From Gordonia effusa NBRC 100432 (GTDB taxonomy: Bacteria; Actinomycetota; Actinomycetes; Mycobacteriales; Mycobacteriaceae), in assembly GCF_000241305.1 (NCBI RefSeq), contig NZ_BAEH01000041.1:1-60693 (forward strand): a stretch of DNA of 60,693 nucleotides, written 5' to 3'. The notes under the pieces were generated by a model. It ran no database searches and was not told where the DNA came from. It saw nothing but the letters and a program-made list of their open reading frames with translations. The translations under genes and the position numbers were made by a program. Shown piece after piece: positions 36,855 through 45,904 of this stretch; positions within the stretch are counted from its first letter, which is position 1; every line of letters starts with the position of its first letter.

Positions 36855-37636
36855 GTATTGGTGAAACCTTCGCCAACACGGTGACGTCGGGACCATTGCT
36901 GCTCGCGATGGCCGCGTGTGCGCTCGCCGGCCTGCTGTCCTTCGCGTCGCCATGCGTTGTGCCGCTGGTGCCGGGGTACCTGTCCTATCTGGCCGGCGTC
37001 GTTGGCGCCGAGGCGCCCGCCGTTACCGTTGACGAGCCAAAGTCCAAGGGGCGGACCAGGGTTGCCGGCGCCGCACTGCTCTTCGTGCTCGGGTTCACCG
37101 TGGTCTTCGTGCTGGCGACCGCGACCGTACTCGGCATCACCACCACCTTCATCGTGAATCGTGAACTGCTGCAACGTATCGGCGGCGTGGTCACCATTTT
37201 GATGGGCCTCGTTTTTGTCGGATTGGTGCCGATCATGCAGCGCGAGCATCGGTTCGCGCCGCGCCGCATCTCCAACGTCGTCGGGGCGCCGCTGCTCGGC
37301 GCTGTTTTCGCGCTCGGCTGGACGCCGTGCCTCGGTCCGACGCTGGCCGCGGTCATCGCGACGGCGAGTGGAACCGAGGGCGCAACCGCGGCCAAGGGAA
37401 TCGTGCTGATCATGGCCTACTGCCTTGGTCTCGGCATTCCCTTTGTGATCCTTGCTTTCTCGTCGGCCTGGGCGCTTCGTTCGCTTGGCTGGCTGCGTCG
37501 GCATGCGCGTGCCATCCAAGTATTCGGCGGAGTGATGCTCGTGGCGGTCGGCGTCGCGCTGATCACCGGTATGTGGGACCAGTTCATCATGTGGGTGCGT
37601 GACGCTTTCATCACTGACACGGAGTTACCGGTTTGA
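36851..37636 (+). CDS. ccdA: Cytochrome c biogenesis protein CcdA
   Basis: A six-helix membrane protein passing electrons from cytoplasmic thioredoxin to ResA. The two redox cysteines lie in [21 protein letters not shown] and [16 protein letters not shown]. It is 261 residues. ATG overlaps the resA stop (ATGA), and its stop overlaps the resB start. Confidence 0.92.
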   Translation: MSIGETFANTVTSGPLLLAMAACALAGLLSFASPCVVPLVPGYLSYLAGVVGAEAPAVTVDEPKSKGRTRVAGAALLFVLGFTVVFVLATATVLGITTTFIVNRELLQRIGGVVTILMGLVFVGLVPIMQREHRFAPRRISNVVGAPLLGAVFALGWTPCLGPTLAAVIATASGTEGATAAKGIVLIMAYCLGLGIPFVILAFSSAWALRSLGWLRRHARAIQVFGGVMLVAVGVALITGMWDQFIMWVRDAFITDTELPV

Positions 37637-39249
37637 GTACGAATATCACCGCGCCGCATTGGGGCAAGCGGTATGTGCTCTGGCCGCTGCGTAATCTCTG
37701 GCGGTCGCTGACCTCGATGCGTACCGCGCTGGCGCTGCTGTTCCTGTTGGCACTGGCCGCGATCCCCGGTGCGTTGTTGCCGCAGCGTCCGCTCAACGAG
37801 CAGAAGACCCAAAGCTATATCGACGCGCATGGCCGGCTCGGCGAGCTGATGGATCGCCTGCAACTGTTCGATGTTTTCGCGAGTGCGTGGTTCACCGCGA
37901 TCTACGTGTTGCTATTCGTCTCACTCGTCGGCTGCCTGACCCCCCGTCTCATCGAACATTTTCAGGCGCTGCGGGCCAAACCCGTTGCCGCGCCGCGCAA
38001 TTTGTCCCGCATGCCTCGACATCGCATATTCGAAGTCGATGGCGCTCCCGAGCAGATCGCCGAGCGGATCAATGTCAATCTGCGTGGCTGGCGCCGCGAG
38101 GTGGTGGTCCGCGAAGCCACCAAGGCTCATCCGGACGGCGTGGTCGAGGTGTCTGCCGAGAAGGGCTATCTGCGCGAGTTCGGCAACCTCGTATTTCACT
38201 TCGCGTTACTCGCATTGCTGGTGTCCATCGCGGTCGGCAAGTTGTACGGCTACGAGGGGACGCGTTCGCTGGTAGCCGATGGTGATCAGGGATTGTGCAA
38301 TACCTCGACCGCGGTATACGACTCCTTCCGTGGCGGCAGCATGGTCGACGGAACGGACTTGGCGCCCTTCTGTATTCGCATCGACGACTTCACCGCGACC
38401 TTCCTGCCCAACGGTCAGCCCGATATGTACACCGCGAAGGTCGCGCACACCGAAGACCTCAGCGCGGATCCGTCGTCGTGGAATGACTCGACCGTACGAG
38501 TGAACGAGCCACTGCGGCTGGCCGGTGATCGTGTGTACGTGCTCGGCAACGGTTACGCGCCGACCTTCACGGTGACCTTTCCCAACGGCGAGAAACGAAC
38601 GCAGACAGTACCTTTCATCCCCGATCAGATGACGACGATGCTGTCGTCGGGAGCGGTGCGATTCGATACCCCGGGCGGCATGTACCCCGACCAGAAGATT
38701 CGCAACCAGAATCAGATCGCGCTCGAAGGACTGTTCGCGCCGACAGCGTCGTTCGATGGCACACTGCTGATGTCGTCGTCGCCGGTCGCCAAGAATCCAT
38801 ACGTCGCGATCCGGATCTACAAGGGAAACACCGGACTCGATAGCGGCGCACCACAGAATGTGTACTCGCTGGATCCGATCATGATGCACAACGGTCAGTT
38901 GAAACGGCAGGCTCAAGCGAACCTGGGCGTTGGGCAATCGTCGGAACTGCCCGATGGCACCAAGGTGAGCTTCGACGGCTACCGGCGCTGGGTGTCGGTG
39001 CAGGTTTCCCATGATCCGGCGCAGACCTGGGTACTGGTGTCGGCGGTCGCGATGCTTGCCGGACTGGTCGTCTCGCTGTTGATTCGACGTCGGCGGATCT
39101 GGGCGCGGCTGGTACCGGTGACTACCGCCGACGGCGAACAACGACGTACTGTAGTAGAGATTGCCGGGTTGGCCCGCACGGATCAGGCCGGCTGGGGCGA
39201 GGGATTCGAGAAACAGGCAGCCGACCTGGTAGGAGTGCAGGACGAATGA
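37633..39249 (+). CDS. resB: Cytochrome c biogenesis protein ResB (Ccs1)
   Basis: Half of the system II heme-export and cytochrome c synthase complex. A 538-residue protein with N-terminal membrane helices ([27 protein letters not shown], then [16 protein letters not shown]), a third helix near [14 protein letters not shown], a large extracytoplasmic domain, and a last helix at [18 protein letters not shown]. The start is TTG at 37633, overlapping the ccdA TGA; no better start is available. It works with CcsA downstream. Confidence 0.9.
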   Translation: MSTNITAPHWGKRYVLWPLRNLWRSLTSMRTALALLFLLALAAIPGALLPQRPLNEQKTQSYIDAHGRLGELMDRLQLFDVFASAWFTAIYVLLFVSLVGCLTPRLIEHFQALRAKPVAAPRNLSRMPRHRIFEVDGAPEQIAERINVNLRGWRREVVVREATKAHPDGVVEVSAEKGYLREFGNLVFHFALLALLVSIAVGKLYGYEGTRSLVADGDQGLCNTSTAVYDSFRGGSMVDGTDLAPFCIRIDDFTATFLPNGQPDMYTAKVAHTEDLSADPSSWNDSTVRVNEPLRLAGDRVYVLGNGYAPTFTVTFPNGEKRTQTVPFIPDQMTTMLSSGAVRFDTPGGMYPDQKIRNQNQIALEGLFAPTASFDGTLLMSSSPVAKNPYVAIRIYKGNTGLDSGAPQNVYSLDPIMMHNGQLKRQAQANLGVGQSSELPDGTKVSFDGYRRWVSVQVSHDPAQTWVLVSAVAMLAGLVVSLLIRRRRIWARLVPVTTADGEQRRTVVEIAGLARTDQAGWGEGFEKQAADLVGVQDE

Positions 39250-40286
39250 ACACCGAGATGATCCAGATCGCGTCGGGTGAAGTGACCGTGCATATCGACG
39301 AGAACCTGTCCCGATATTCGGATCTGCTGTACACCACCGCGATCACCATCTACGTGCTCGCGATGTTCATGTTCCTGGTATCGCTGGCCACCGCGCGTAG
39401 TCGCAAGGTGGTCGACGCCGGCGTCTCGGTGAAGAAACTGGTCGGCGTTGGTGCGTCGGGCGGATCGGCGACAGTCGATGACCGCGCGCCGGGCCGGGTC
39501 GAGCAGGCGCCGGTCCGCACATTCGGCGACCGGCTCGGCGATATGGCGTACCCGGTCGTGATCGTCGGCGCGCTGGCCCATATCGCGTCGATTGTGCTGC
39601 GCGGTGTCGCGACCGATCGCGCGCCGTGGGGCAATATGTACGAGTTCATCTCGCTGACCTGTGTGGCCTGCGTGGTCGCCGGCATCGTCGTGCTGCGTAA
39701 GCCGGACTATCGTCCGCTGCTGTCATTCGTGTTGTTGCCGGTGGTGCTGTTCATGTTCATCGGCGGCAAATGGCTCTACACACAGGCTGCTCCGGTGGTG
39801 CCGGCGCTGAAGTCGTATTGGCTGGCGATCCACGTGTCGATCATCTCGATCAGTTCGGGTGTCCTGCTGGTTTCCGGCGTCGCGAGCCTGCTGTATCTGG
39901 CGAAGATGCGTTGGGGAGGCAGCGACTCGGCGTCGACCCGCAACGTCCTGAGGCGGATCGTCGACCATATCCCGTCGGCGCAGGCCCTCGACCGGGTCGC
40001 CTATAAGGCCGTGGTCTTCGGCTTCCCGCTATTTGGGCTCGGTGTTATCTGCGGTGCCATCTGGGCGGAGTCGGCGTGGGGCCGGTATTGGGGCTGGGAC
40101 CCGAAGGAAACGGTGTCGTTCATCGCCTGGGTGATTTACGCCGCGTATCTGCATGCCCGCGCAACCGCGGGTTGGCGCAGCCGTGCGGCCGCGTGGATCA
40201 ACGTCGCAGCCTTCGCCACCCTCGTCTTCAACCTGTTCGCGATCAACCTGGTCGTCTCGGGCCTGCATTCATACGCTGGGCTGTAG
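39246..40286 (+). CDS. ccsA: Cytochrome c synthase subunit CcsA (CcsB), heme-handling protein
   Basis: The other half of the system II synthase. The WWD heme-presentation motif is WGRYWGWDPKETV (about residue 275); external histidines that ligate heme are expected in the flanking loops. It has eight or so membrane helices and 346 residues. ATG overlaps the resB stop. Together resA-ccdA-resB-ccsA are the Rv0526-Rv0529 set, required for the cytochrome bc1 complex. Confidence 0.92.
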   Translation: MNTEMIQIASGEVTVHIDENLSRYSDLLYTTAITIYVLAMFMFLVSLATARSRKVVDAGVSVKKLVGVGASGGSATVDDRAPGRVEQAPVRTFGDRLGDMAYPVVIVGALAHIASIVLRGVATDRAPWGNMYEFISLTCVACVVAGIVVLRKPDYRPLLSFVLLPVVLFMFIGGKWLYTQAAPVVPALKSYWLAIHVSIISISSGVLLVSGVASLLYLAKMRWGGSDSASTRNVLRRIVDHIPSAQALDRVAYKAVVFGFPLFGLGVICGAIWAESAWGRYWGWDPKETVSFIAWVIYAAYLHARATAGWRSRAAAWINVAAFATLVFNLFAINLVVSGLHSYAGL

Positions 40287-40431
40287 GCGGCGGGAGTGCG
40301 GCGAGGCTCTCGGTATTCGTTGGCGACGGCCCTGATCTGCCGGTTACTGACGCGGATATCGTAGTGGTCGGACATCGCTCCGTGTATTGCTTCCACATGC
40401 CGCCACCAGCGAACTTCGTAGGTGGATACCT

Positions 40432-40656
40432 CTACGCCGAGTCGTCTCCGCGCTTTTCGCGGCGGTCCAGCTCAAAGAGGAACTGAGGGTCGTCGTCGGG
40501 ACCGATCGGGGGCGGGGTTCGACGAGAATCGGCTGATCGGCTCGAGTGGTCGTCGTTGGCGACGGGGCCGAACGCGCGCCACAGCAGATAGGCGATGGCG
40601 CAGAGTCCGACGAATGTCAGTGCGAAATACACGGCAACCTCCTCGTGGATCTTCAC
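40432..40656 (-). CDS. Small single-span membrane protein
   Basis: A 74-residue protein with one membrane helix (about residues 9-27, ALTFVGLCAIAYLLWRAF) and a charged, proline-containing cytoplasmic tail ending near FLFELDRREKR. GTG at 40656 has GGAGG 10 nt upstream; the frame from 40683 would lose that RBS. It is not recognised as a family, but mycobacteria also carry small membrane genes behind ccsA. It may share a transcript with the bldC-like gene upstream (89-bp gap). Confidence 0.6.
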   Translation of the reverse strand: MKIHEEVAVYFALTFVGLCAIAYLLWRAFGPVANDDHSSRSADSRRTPPPIGPDDDPQFLFELDRREKRGDDSA

Positions 40657-40745
40657 AATACGAAGACCTCCGGTGACACCCACGATACGTGAGTGTGAAC
40701 CGGAAGCGTGAGGTTCCGCGCTGTGTCAGGCGGCGATCGGAATGG

Positions 40746-40970
40746 TCAGTTGACCCGACGGTTGAGAAGTTCGACGACGTCGGCCTCACGGAAGCGGCGA
40801 TGTCCACCGGGGGTGCGGATGGAGCCCAGCAGGCCCGAACTGGCCCAGCGCGCGACAGTCTTCGGATTGACATTGAACATCGAGGCGACCTGTCCGGGGG
40901 TCAGCGTGTGCTGGCTGGCCAGTTTGGGTGTGATGGTGGCAGGTGCGATGGCGGCGTCGGCGATAGTCAC
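40746..40970 (-). CDS. bldC: BldC-like MerR-type DNA-binding protein
   Basis: A 74-residue protein almost entirely made of a BldC domain: TPGQVASMFNVNPKTVARWASSGLLGSIRTPGGHRRFREADVVELL. The RTxGGHRRxRE wing is diagnostic. In Streptomyces BldC delays development and binds head-to-tail on direct repeats; in mycolata the role is undefined. GTG at 40970 is preceded by AAGGGG. Upstream are two abutting palindromes (41010-41041) that could bind it or another regulator. Confidence 0.88.
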   Translation of the reverse strand: MTIADAAIAPATITPKLASQHTLTPGQVASMFNVNPKTVARWASSGLLGSIRTPGGHRRFREADVVELLNRRVN

Positions 40971-41009
40971 GATGCGGGCCCCTTCTGGGTCGGTGAATGG
41001 TTAATGTTC

Positions 41010-41041
41010 CCGTTCGGTCCGAACGGCAAGTGGGTCACTTG
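41010..41041. promoter_or_regulatory. Two abutting palindromes upstream of bldC
   Basis: CCGTTCGGTCCGAACGG (41010-41026, 8-bp arms around one base) is directly followed by CAAGTGGGTCACTTG (41027-41041, 6-bp arms around three bases). A further half-site CCGAAC is at 41046-41051. They lie 40-71 nt before the bldC start. The size and symmetry fit protein-binding sites; the binder is unknown. Confidence 0.55.
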
Positions 41042-41100
41042 TTGTCCGAACCGACCGTATTAAGCAATACACGCTGCACCCCTGGTTACTCGAACAGTCA

Positions 41101-41147
41101 GTAACAAGTAAAGAAACAGTAAAAAACGGACGATCCGTACTTGTTAC
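41101..41147. repeat. 10-bp inverted repeat around an A-rich loop, bldC/DUF4229 intergenic
   Basis: GTAACAAGTA (41101-41110) and TACTTGTTAC (41138-41147) are exact complements with 27 nt between. An overlapping pair GTTACT (41085-41090) and AGTAAC (41100-41105) shares the left arm, so two alternative stems are possible. It lies about 45 nt before the DUF4229 start, upstream of TAGACT. Confidence 0.6.
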
Positions 41148-41191
41148 CTAGGCGAAGCGGTCTGACGTGCGCGAACACGTAGACTGGACCC

Positions 41192-41506
41192 GTGAGTAGC
41201 GCGAAAACTGTCTCAGACGAGCCCGCCCCCAGTGTTGCGACGATGATCGGTTCGCTCGTCCTGTACACACTCGCGCGGATCGCCCTGGTGATTGTCATCG
41301 CAACCGTGATCTTCTTTGTCGGCAGGATCTTTGTCGAAGTTCCGGTGATCGTCGCCGCGATGTTCGGCATTCTTATCGCCCTGCCCTTGGGAATGTTCTT
41401 GTTCAAACCGCTGCGTCTGCGCGTGAATGCCCAGGTGGCCGCCATCGATGCCGATCGTCAGAAACGTCGCGACGAGTTGCAGTCCCGGCTGCGCGGCAGC
41501 AAGTGA
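41192..41506 (+). CDS. DUF4229 membrane protein
   Basis: A 104-residue protein with two membrane helices (about 20-43 and 48-70) and a short basic cytoplasmic tail with the heptad-like [24 protein letters not shown]. It is a small conserved actinobacterial family (DUF4229) of unknown function near the menaquinone/ccs region. GTG at 41192 follows TAGACT (41180-41185) by 6 nt, so it is probably leaderless. The stop overlaps cds1 by 4 bp. Confidence 0.78.
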   Translation: MSSAKTVSDEPAPSVATMIGSLVLYTLARIALVIVIATVIFFVGRIFVEVPVIVAAMFGILIALPLGMFLFKPLRLRVNAQVAAIDADRQKRRDELQSRLRGSK

Positions 41507-42618
41507 CCGACGTCGACCGCCGGCGCGACCGCGGCTGGTCGGAGAACGCGGTGCGTCTTATCGACGCCGATGCCCGGCGCAGCGCCGATACCCACCTGTT
41601 GCGTTTTCCGCTGCCGGATTGGTCGCATTGGGTTGACGACGGCGGTCGCACCGTCGGCGTCGACCTATATCTGAAAGACGAGTCAACCCACCCGACGGGT
41701 TCGTTGAAGCATCGCCTGGCTCGTTCGCTGTTCTTGTACGCGTTATGCAACGGCTGGATCAGTGAAGGCACCACCGTTATCGAGGCGTCATCGGGATCGA
41801 CCGCCGTTTCCGAAGCGTATTTCGCGAAGCTGATCGGGGTGCCCTTTGTGGCGGTGATGTCGTCGAGCACCTCGCGTTCTAAGACGGCGCTGATCGAAAG
41901 ACAAGGTGGCCGTTGCCATTTCGTCGACAATCCCGCTGATGTATACGCTGTCGCCGCCGACCTCGCCCGACAGACGGGTGGACATTTCATCGATCAGTTC
42001 ACGATGGCCGAACGGGCGACCGACTGGCGCGGCAACAACAACATCGCCGAATCGATCTTCGCCCAGTTGGAGCAGGAACAGTATCCGGTGCCCACGTGGA
42101 TCGTCGTCGGTGCCGGAACCGGTGGCACGTCGGCGACTCTCGGCCGGTATCTGCGTTATCGTCGCCACCCGTCGTGGTTATGCGTCGTCGATCCGGAGAA
42201 TTCGGTGTTCTTACCCGCCTACGAGACCGGCGATGGTCAGATCACCGGGACCAAAGGTTCGCGGATCGAGGGCATCGGCCGGCCGCGCGTCGAGCCCTCT
42301 TTTGTTTCACAGGTCATCGACCGGATGATCGGTGTCCCCGACGCCGCCTCGATAGCGGCGATGCGCGCGGCGTCGGATGTGTTGGGGCGCAGGGTCGGAG
42401 CCTCGACGGGCACCAATATGTGGGGCGCCCTCACCGTCGTCGGAGAAATGGTCGCCCAGCGCCGACCGGGCAGCGTCGTCACTTTGCTATGCGACTCCGG
42501 CGATCGGTACGCGGACACCTATTACGACGATGCCTGGCTCGCCAACGCCGGCCTGGATCTGGCCGAACCGTCGGCCGCGTTTTCGACGATGTGGGAAACC
42601 GGCCGGTTTCAATCGTGA
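41503..42618 (+). CDS. cds1: L-cysteine desulfhydrase Cds1-like PLP enzyme
   Basis: A 371-residue fold-II PLP enzyme of the cysteine synthase/CBS family. The PLP Schiff-base Lys69 is in [35 protein letters not shown] is the asparagine-loop equivalent; [17 protein letters not shown] binds the PLP phosphate. The PTGSLKHR form and overall sequence resemble mycobacterial Rv3684 (Cds1), which releases H2S, pyruvate and ammonia from cysteine. GTG overlaps DUF4229 (GTGA). It opens a block of sulfur genes. Cysteine synthase activity is the alternative. Confidence 0.8.
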   Translation: MTDVDRRRDRGWSENAVRLIDADARRSADTHLLRFPLPDWSHWVDDGGRTVGVDLYLKDESTHPTGSLKHRLARSLFLYALCNGWISEGTTVIEASSGSTAVSEAYFAKLIGVPFVAVMSSSTSRSKTALIERQGGRCHFVDNPADVYAVAADLARQTGGHFIDQFTMAERATDWRGNNNIAESIFAQLEQEQYPVPTWIVVGAGTGGTSATLGRYLRYRRHPSWLCVVDPENSVFLPAYETGDGQITGTKGSRIEGIGRPRVEPSFVSQVIDRMIGVPDAASIAAMRAASDVLGRRVGASTGTNMWGALTVVGEMVAQRRPGSVVTLLCDSGDRYADTYYDDAWLANAGLDLAEPSAAFSTMWETGRFQS

Positions 42619-42697
42619 TGAGTAAAACCCGTGGCCGCGGTCGTCGCGGCGTATTACGTTCGCGCGTAATCGTTTATTTGAGGAGTGCCCAGCGCCG

Positions 42698-44098
42698 ATG
42701 AGTTCACCCGCAGGCAACAACGTCGTCTTGGTTCATTGGCATGATCTGGGACGTCACCTCGAACTGTACGGCGCGTCGGGTGCTGTTAGTCCTAACCTGG
42801 AAGCACTTGCCGCGCAAGGCTTTTTATTCGCCAACGCGCACGCGGCGTCGCCGTTGTGTTCGCCGTCGCGCGGTGCGTTGCTAACCGGTCGCTACCCGCA
42901 TGACAACGGGATCGTCGGTCTGGCACACCACGGCTTCGGCTATCGCGACGGTGTGCAGACCTTGCCCGCGATACTGCGCGATGCCGGCTGGCGTACCTCG
43001 CTGATCGGGATGCAGCATGAGTCGACCGCGCCGGGCACCCTCGGCTACGACGACGTCGATGTCGCCGATTCGGACTGCGACTACGTGGTCGACCGCGCAG
43101 TCGAATGGCTCGACGCCCGGGCGGCCGAACGTGCCGCCGGACAAGGTCGGCCCTTCCTGCTCAACGCCGGCTTCTTCGAGGTTCACCGGCCGTATCCGGC
43201 TGATCGCTACCCGCCCGGCGATCCCGATTCGTTCGATGTCCCGTCCTATTTGCCCGATACCCCCGAAGTGCGAGGTGATTTGGCGTCGTTCCACAGTTCG
43301 ATCAACGTCGCTGATGCCGCGACCGGACGTCTCGTCGATCACATCGATGCCACCGGGTTCGGTGAAAACACCTGGATTGTGTTCTTCACCGACCACGGGG
43401 AAGCCTTTCCGGGGGCGAAGTCCACGTTGTACGCACGCGGTACCGGCATCTCCTTCATCGTGCGACCGCCGACATCCCTGCGCGTCGCGCCGGGTGCCTA
43501 CGACGGCCTGTTCTCCGGGGTCGACCTGGTGCCGACGATTCTCGACGCGCTGGGCGTCGACATCCCCGCACAGGTTCAGGGCCTCTCGCACGCCGCGGTG
43601 CTGATTGGCGAGGTAGTGAACACACCGGTCCGTGAGGTGGTCTTCACCGAAAAGGACTACCACGACTCCTACGATCCGATTCGTGCCGTGCGCACCGAGC
43701 ACTACAGCTATATCGAAAACTTCGCGCCGCGTGCCGCGCTGGAGTTGCCGCTCGATATCGCTGACAGCGAGTCGGGGCGCGCCCTCGACGACGCGCACAC
43801 CCGGCCGCGGCCAGCGGTCGAGCTGTATGCACTGGCCGACGATCCCGACGAACAGAACAATCTCGCCGACGATCCGGTGTACGCCCAGGTGCGGGCCGAA
43901 TTGGCCAGACGACTCGATAGCTGGCGTACCGCGACCGGCGATATTGTCGCCTCTGACGAGCAGGGAACCGCGCGAGCCGAGGCATTTATGGCGAGTTATC
44001 GCGCGAAATTGGCCGAGCGCGCCGACACGATTCCGCGTTCGCCGCGTGGGGCGGACCGCGACTACGTCGATGCGAGTGTGACCACAAGCGCCCAGTAG
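42698..44098 (+). CDS. Sulfatase, SGSH/arylsulfatase-like (alkaline phosphatase superfamily)
   Basis: A 466-residue hydrolase. The formylglycine signature is PLCSPSRGALLTGRYP with Cys54 as the residue to be converted. The first metal motif is WHDLGRHLELYGA rather than DD, and VFFTDHGEAFPGAKSTLYARG carries the Asp-His pair; both features resemble heparan N-sulfatase-like (SGSH) members. It has no signal peptide, so it acts in the cytoplasm unless exported otherwise. A formylglycine-generating enzyme is not in the window. GAGGAG lies 14 nt before the ATG. The neighbouring stf0 and PAPS genes suggest that it removes sulfate from the same or a related metabolite. Confidence 0.83.
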   Translation: MSSPAGNNVVLVHWHDLGRHLELYGASGAVSPNLEALAAQGFLFANAHAASPLCSPSRGALLTGRYPHDNGIVGLAHHGFGYRDGVQTLPAILRDAGWRTSLIGMQHESTAPGTLGYDDVDVADSDCDYVVDRAVEWLDARAAERAAGQGRPFLLNAGFFEVHRPYPADRYPPGDPDSFDVPSYLPDTPEVRGDLASFHSSINVADAATGRLVDHIDATGFGENTWIVFFTDHGEAFPGAKSTLYARGTGISFIVRPPTSLRVAPGAYDGLFSGVDLVPTILDALGVDIPAQVQGLSHAAVLIGEVVNTPVREVVFTEKDYHDSYDPIRAVRTEHYSYIENFAPRAALELPLDIADSESGRALDDAHTRPRPAVELYALADDPDEQNNLADDPVYAQVRAELARRLDSWRTATGDIVASDEQGTARAEAFMASYRAKLAERADTIPRSPRGADRDYVDASVTTSAQ

Positions 44099-44159
44099 AC
44101 TCGGGATCGTCGCGATGCCGCTGAGACATCGCGTTTCGGCGATTGTTTGGAGACTTGTT

Positions 44160-45008
44160 GTGAAGTTGATCGGAGTAATTGGTGGCGGCACGATGGGTGC
44201 CGGTATCGCCGAGGTATGCGCTAAGGCCGGTAGTGAGGTGCTGGTCCTGGAGACCAAGCAGGAATTCGCCGACGCGGCGAGCGAGCGCATCGCGAAGTCG
44301 ATCTCCCGCGGTGTGGCGAAGGGCAAGATTTCGCAGGCCGACGCCGATGCCGCCGTGGCGCGAGTTCGGGTGACGCTGGATATCGAAGAATTCGCCGACC
44401 GCGACCTGGTCATCGAGGCCGCTCCGGAGATTGAATCGCTCAAGGCCGAGATCTTCGGCAAACTCGACACGATCGTGAAGCCGGAGGCGATTCTGGCGAC
44501 CAATACCTCGTCGATCCCGGTGATCAAAGTCGCTGGGGCGACGCAGAATCCGGCTCGGGTGGTCGGCGTGCATTTCTTCAACCCGGTGCCGGTGATGCCG
44601 TTGGTCGAGATCATCTCGACGCTGCTGACGGCCCCGGAGACCGCGGCGGCGGTGACCGACTACGTGGCCGGCACCCTGGGCAAGACCCCGGTGCAGGCGG
44701 GCGATCAGTCCGGCTTCATCGTCAACGCGCTGCTGATTCCGTATCTGTGCCAAGCGGTCCGGATGCTCGATTCGGGTTATGCCTCGAAGGAAGATATCGA
44801 TGCGGCGATGAAGGGTGGCTGCGGGTATCCGATGGGACCGTTGACGCTACTCGACACCGTTGGCCTGGATATCGCACTGGCAGCGGCCGAATCTCTCTAC
44901 GCGGAGTTCGCTGAACCTCACTACGCGCCGCCACCGCGCCTGCGCCGCATGGTCGAGGCCGGACTGCTTGGTCGCAAGAGTGGTCGCGGTTTCTACGACT
45001 ACAGCTGA
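44160..45008 (+). CDS. 3-hydroxybutyryl-CoA dehydrogenase family protein (FadB2-like)
   Basis: A 282-residue NAD(P)-dependent dehydrogenase: Rossmann motif GVIGGGTMGAGIAEVCAKAG, ATNTSSIPV, GVHFFNPVPVMPLVEII with the catalytic His, and the C-terminal QSGFIVNALLIPYL and GGCGYPMGPLTLLDTVGLD. It oxidises or reduces 3-hydroxyacyl-CoA esters. GTG at 44160 has GGAGA upstream; the longer frame from 44115 has a non-conserved start. It lies between the sulfatase and stf0 but shows no overlap with either. Confidence 0.88.
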   Translation: MKLIGVIGGGTMGAGIAEVCAKAGSEVLVLETKQEFADAASERIAKSISRGVAKGKISQADADAAVARVRVTLDIEEFADRDLVIEAAPEIESLKAEIFGKLDTIVKPEAILATNTSSIPVIKVAGATQNPARVVGVHFFNPVPVMPLVEIISTLLTAPETAAAVTDYVAGTLGKTPVQAGDQSGFIVNALLIPYLCQAVRMLDSGYASKEDIDAAMKGGCGYPMGPLTLLDTVGLDIALAAAESLYAEFAEPHYAPPPRLRRMVEAGLLGRKSGRGFYDYS

Positions 45009-45097
45009 TCTGATGCGCTGTCAATAAATACGCGATGTGTGATTCCCAAGGCCGCACAACTGGGCGATAAACCGCTGGCGCGCTTAGGATTTTCGCC

Positions 45098-45904
45098 ATG
45101 CCAGTGTCATCTGGGGCGTCCCCGCGCTCGTATCTTGTCTGCGCCTCGCAACGCAGCGGCTCCACCTTGCTGGTGGAGTCGTTGCGGTCCACCGGCGTCG
45201 CCGGCCATCCGCAAGAATTCTTCCAATACTTACCGGAGACGTCGCTCGCGCCGCAGCCGAGTGATTGGTTCGTGGGCGTCGATGACAAATCGATTTTGGG
45301 CCTGCTCGCGCCCGACCGGCCCGGGGTGCCGACTACCGAGACCGCCGATGAGTGGCGTGCCCGGATCTTGCGTGACGGCAGCACCGAGAACGGGGTATGG
45401 GGCGGGAAGATCATGTGGAATCAGATCCCGCTGATCGTTGACCGCGCCGCCGGGCTGACCGATCGTCGGGGGAGTGATGTCCATTCGGCGCTCGGCGACA
45501 TCGTGGGCGATGTGCTCTACATCAAAGTGACGCGGGAAGACGTTGTCTCACAGGCGGTTTCGTTTTGGCGAGCGGTACAGACCAATACCTGGCAGGGTAA
45601 AGCGCACGCGGGCGACGCCGTCGCGCAGTACCACCAGGGCGGCATCGCGCATCTGGTGCGGCTGCTGCAGGAGCAGGAACGTGGCTGGCGAACCTATTTC
45701 GCCGACCACGGGATCGTGCCGGTCGAGGTGACCTATGCCGACCTGGCGGCCAATACGTCCGCCGTTCTCGGTCGGGTTCTCGACGCTATCGGTCTGGACA
45801 CCGAGGTGCCACCACCGGCACTGAAGCGGCAGGCGGACCGGCGGTCGGACGAATGGGTCGAGCGTTTCCGAGAAAGTGCCGACGGGCAGGAGTTACTCGT
45901 ATGA
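45098..45904 (+). CDS. stf0: Stf0-type (trehalose) sulfotransferase
   Basis: A 268-residue PAPS-dependent sulfotransferase. The 5'-phosphosulfate-binding loop is YLVCASQRSGSTLLVESLRSTG (residues 12-33), followed by HPQEFF; FVGVDDKS and WGGKIMWNQ match the Stf0 group, as does VKVTREDVVSQAVSFWRA with the 3'-phosphate-binding region. Mycobacterial Stf0 (Rv0295c) makes trehalose-2-sulfate, the first step to sulfolipid-1. The ATG lies 7 nt after TAGGAT (45085-45090), a leaderless promoter. The stop overlaps cysD (ATGA), so the enzyme is made together with its sulfate-activating partners. Trehalose as acceptor is inferred. Confidence 0.87.
   Translation: MPVSSGASPRSYLVCASQRSGSTLLVESLRSTGVAGHPQEFFQYLPETSLAPQPSDWFVGVDDKSILGLLAPDRPGVPTTETADEWRARILRDGSTENGVWGGKIMWNQIPLIVDRAAGLTDRRGSDVHSALGDIVGDVLYIKVTREDVVSQAVSFWRAVQTNTWQGKAHAGDAVAQYHQGGIAHLVRLLQEQERGWRTYFADHGIVPVEVTYADLAANTSAVLGRVLDAIGLDTEVPPPALKRQADRRSDEWVERFRESADGQELLV

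Noticed and set aside
42881..44614. A 577-codon open frame on minus across the sulfatase and dehydrogenase genes
   Set aside because: It is antisense to two genes with clear family motifs; the translation is Arg/His/Gly-rich without domains, a usual shadow in GC-rich DNA.
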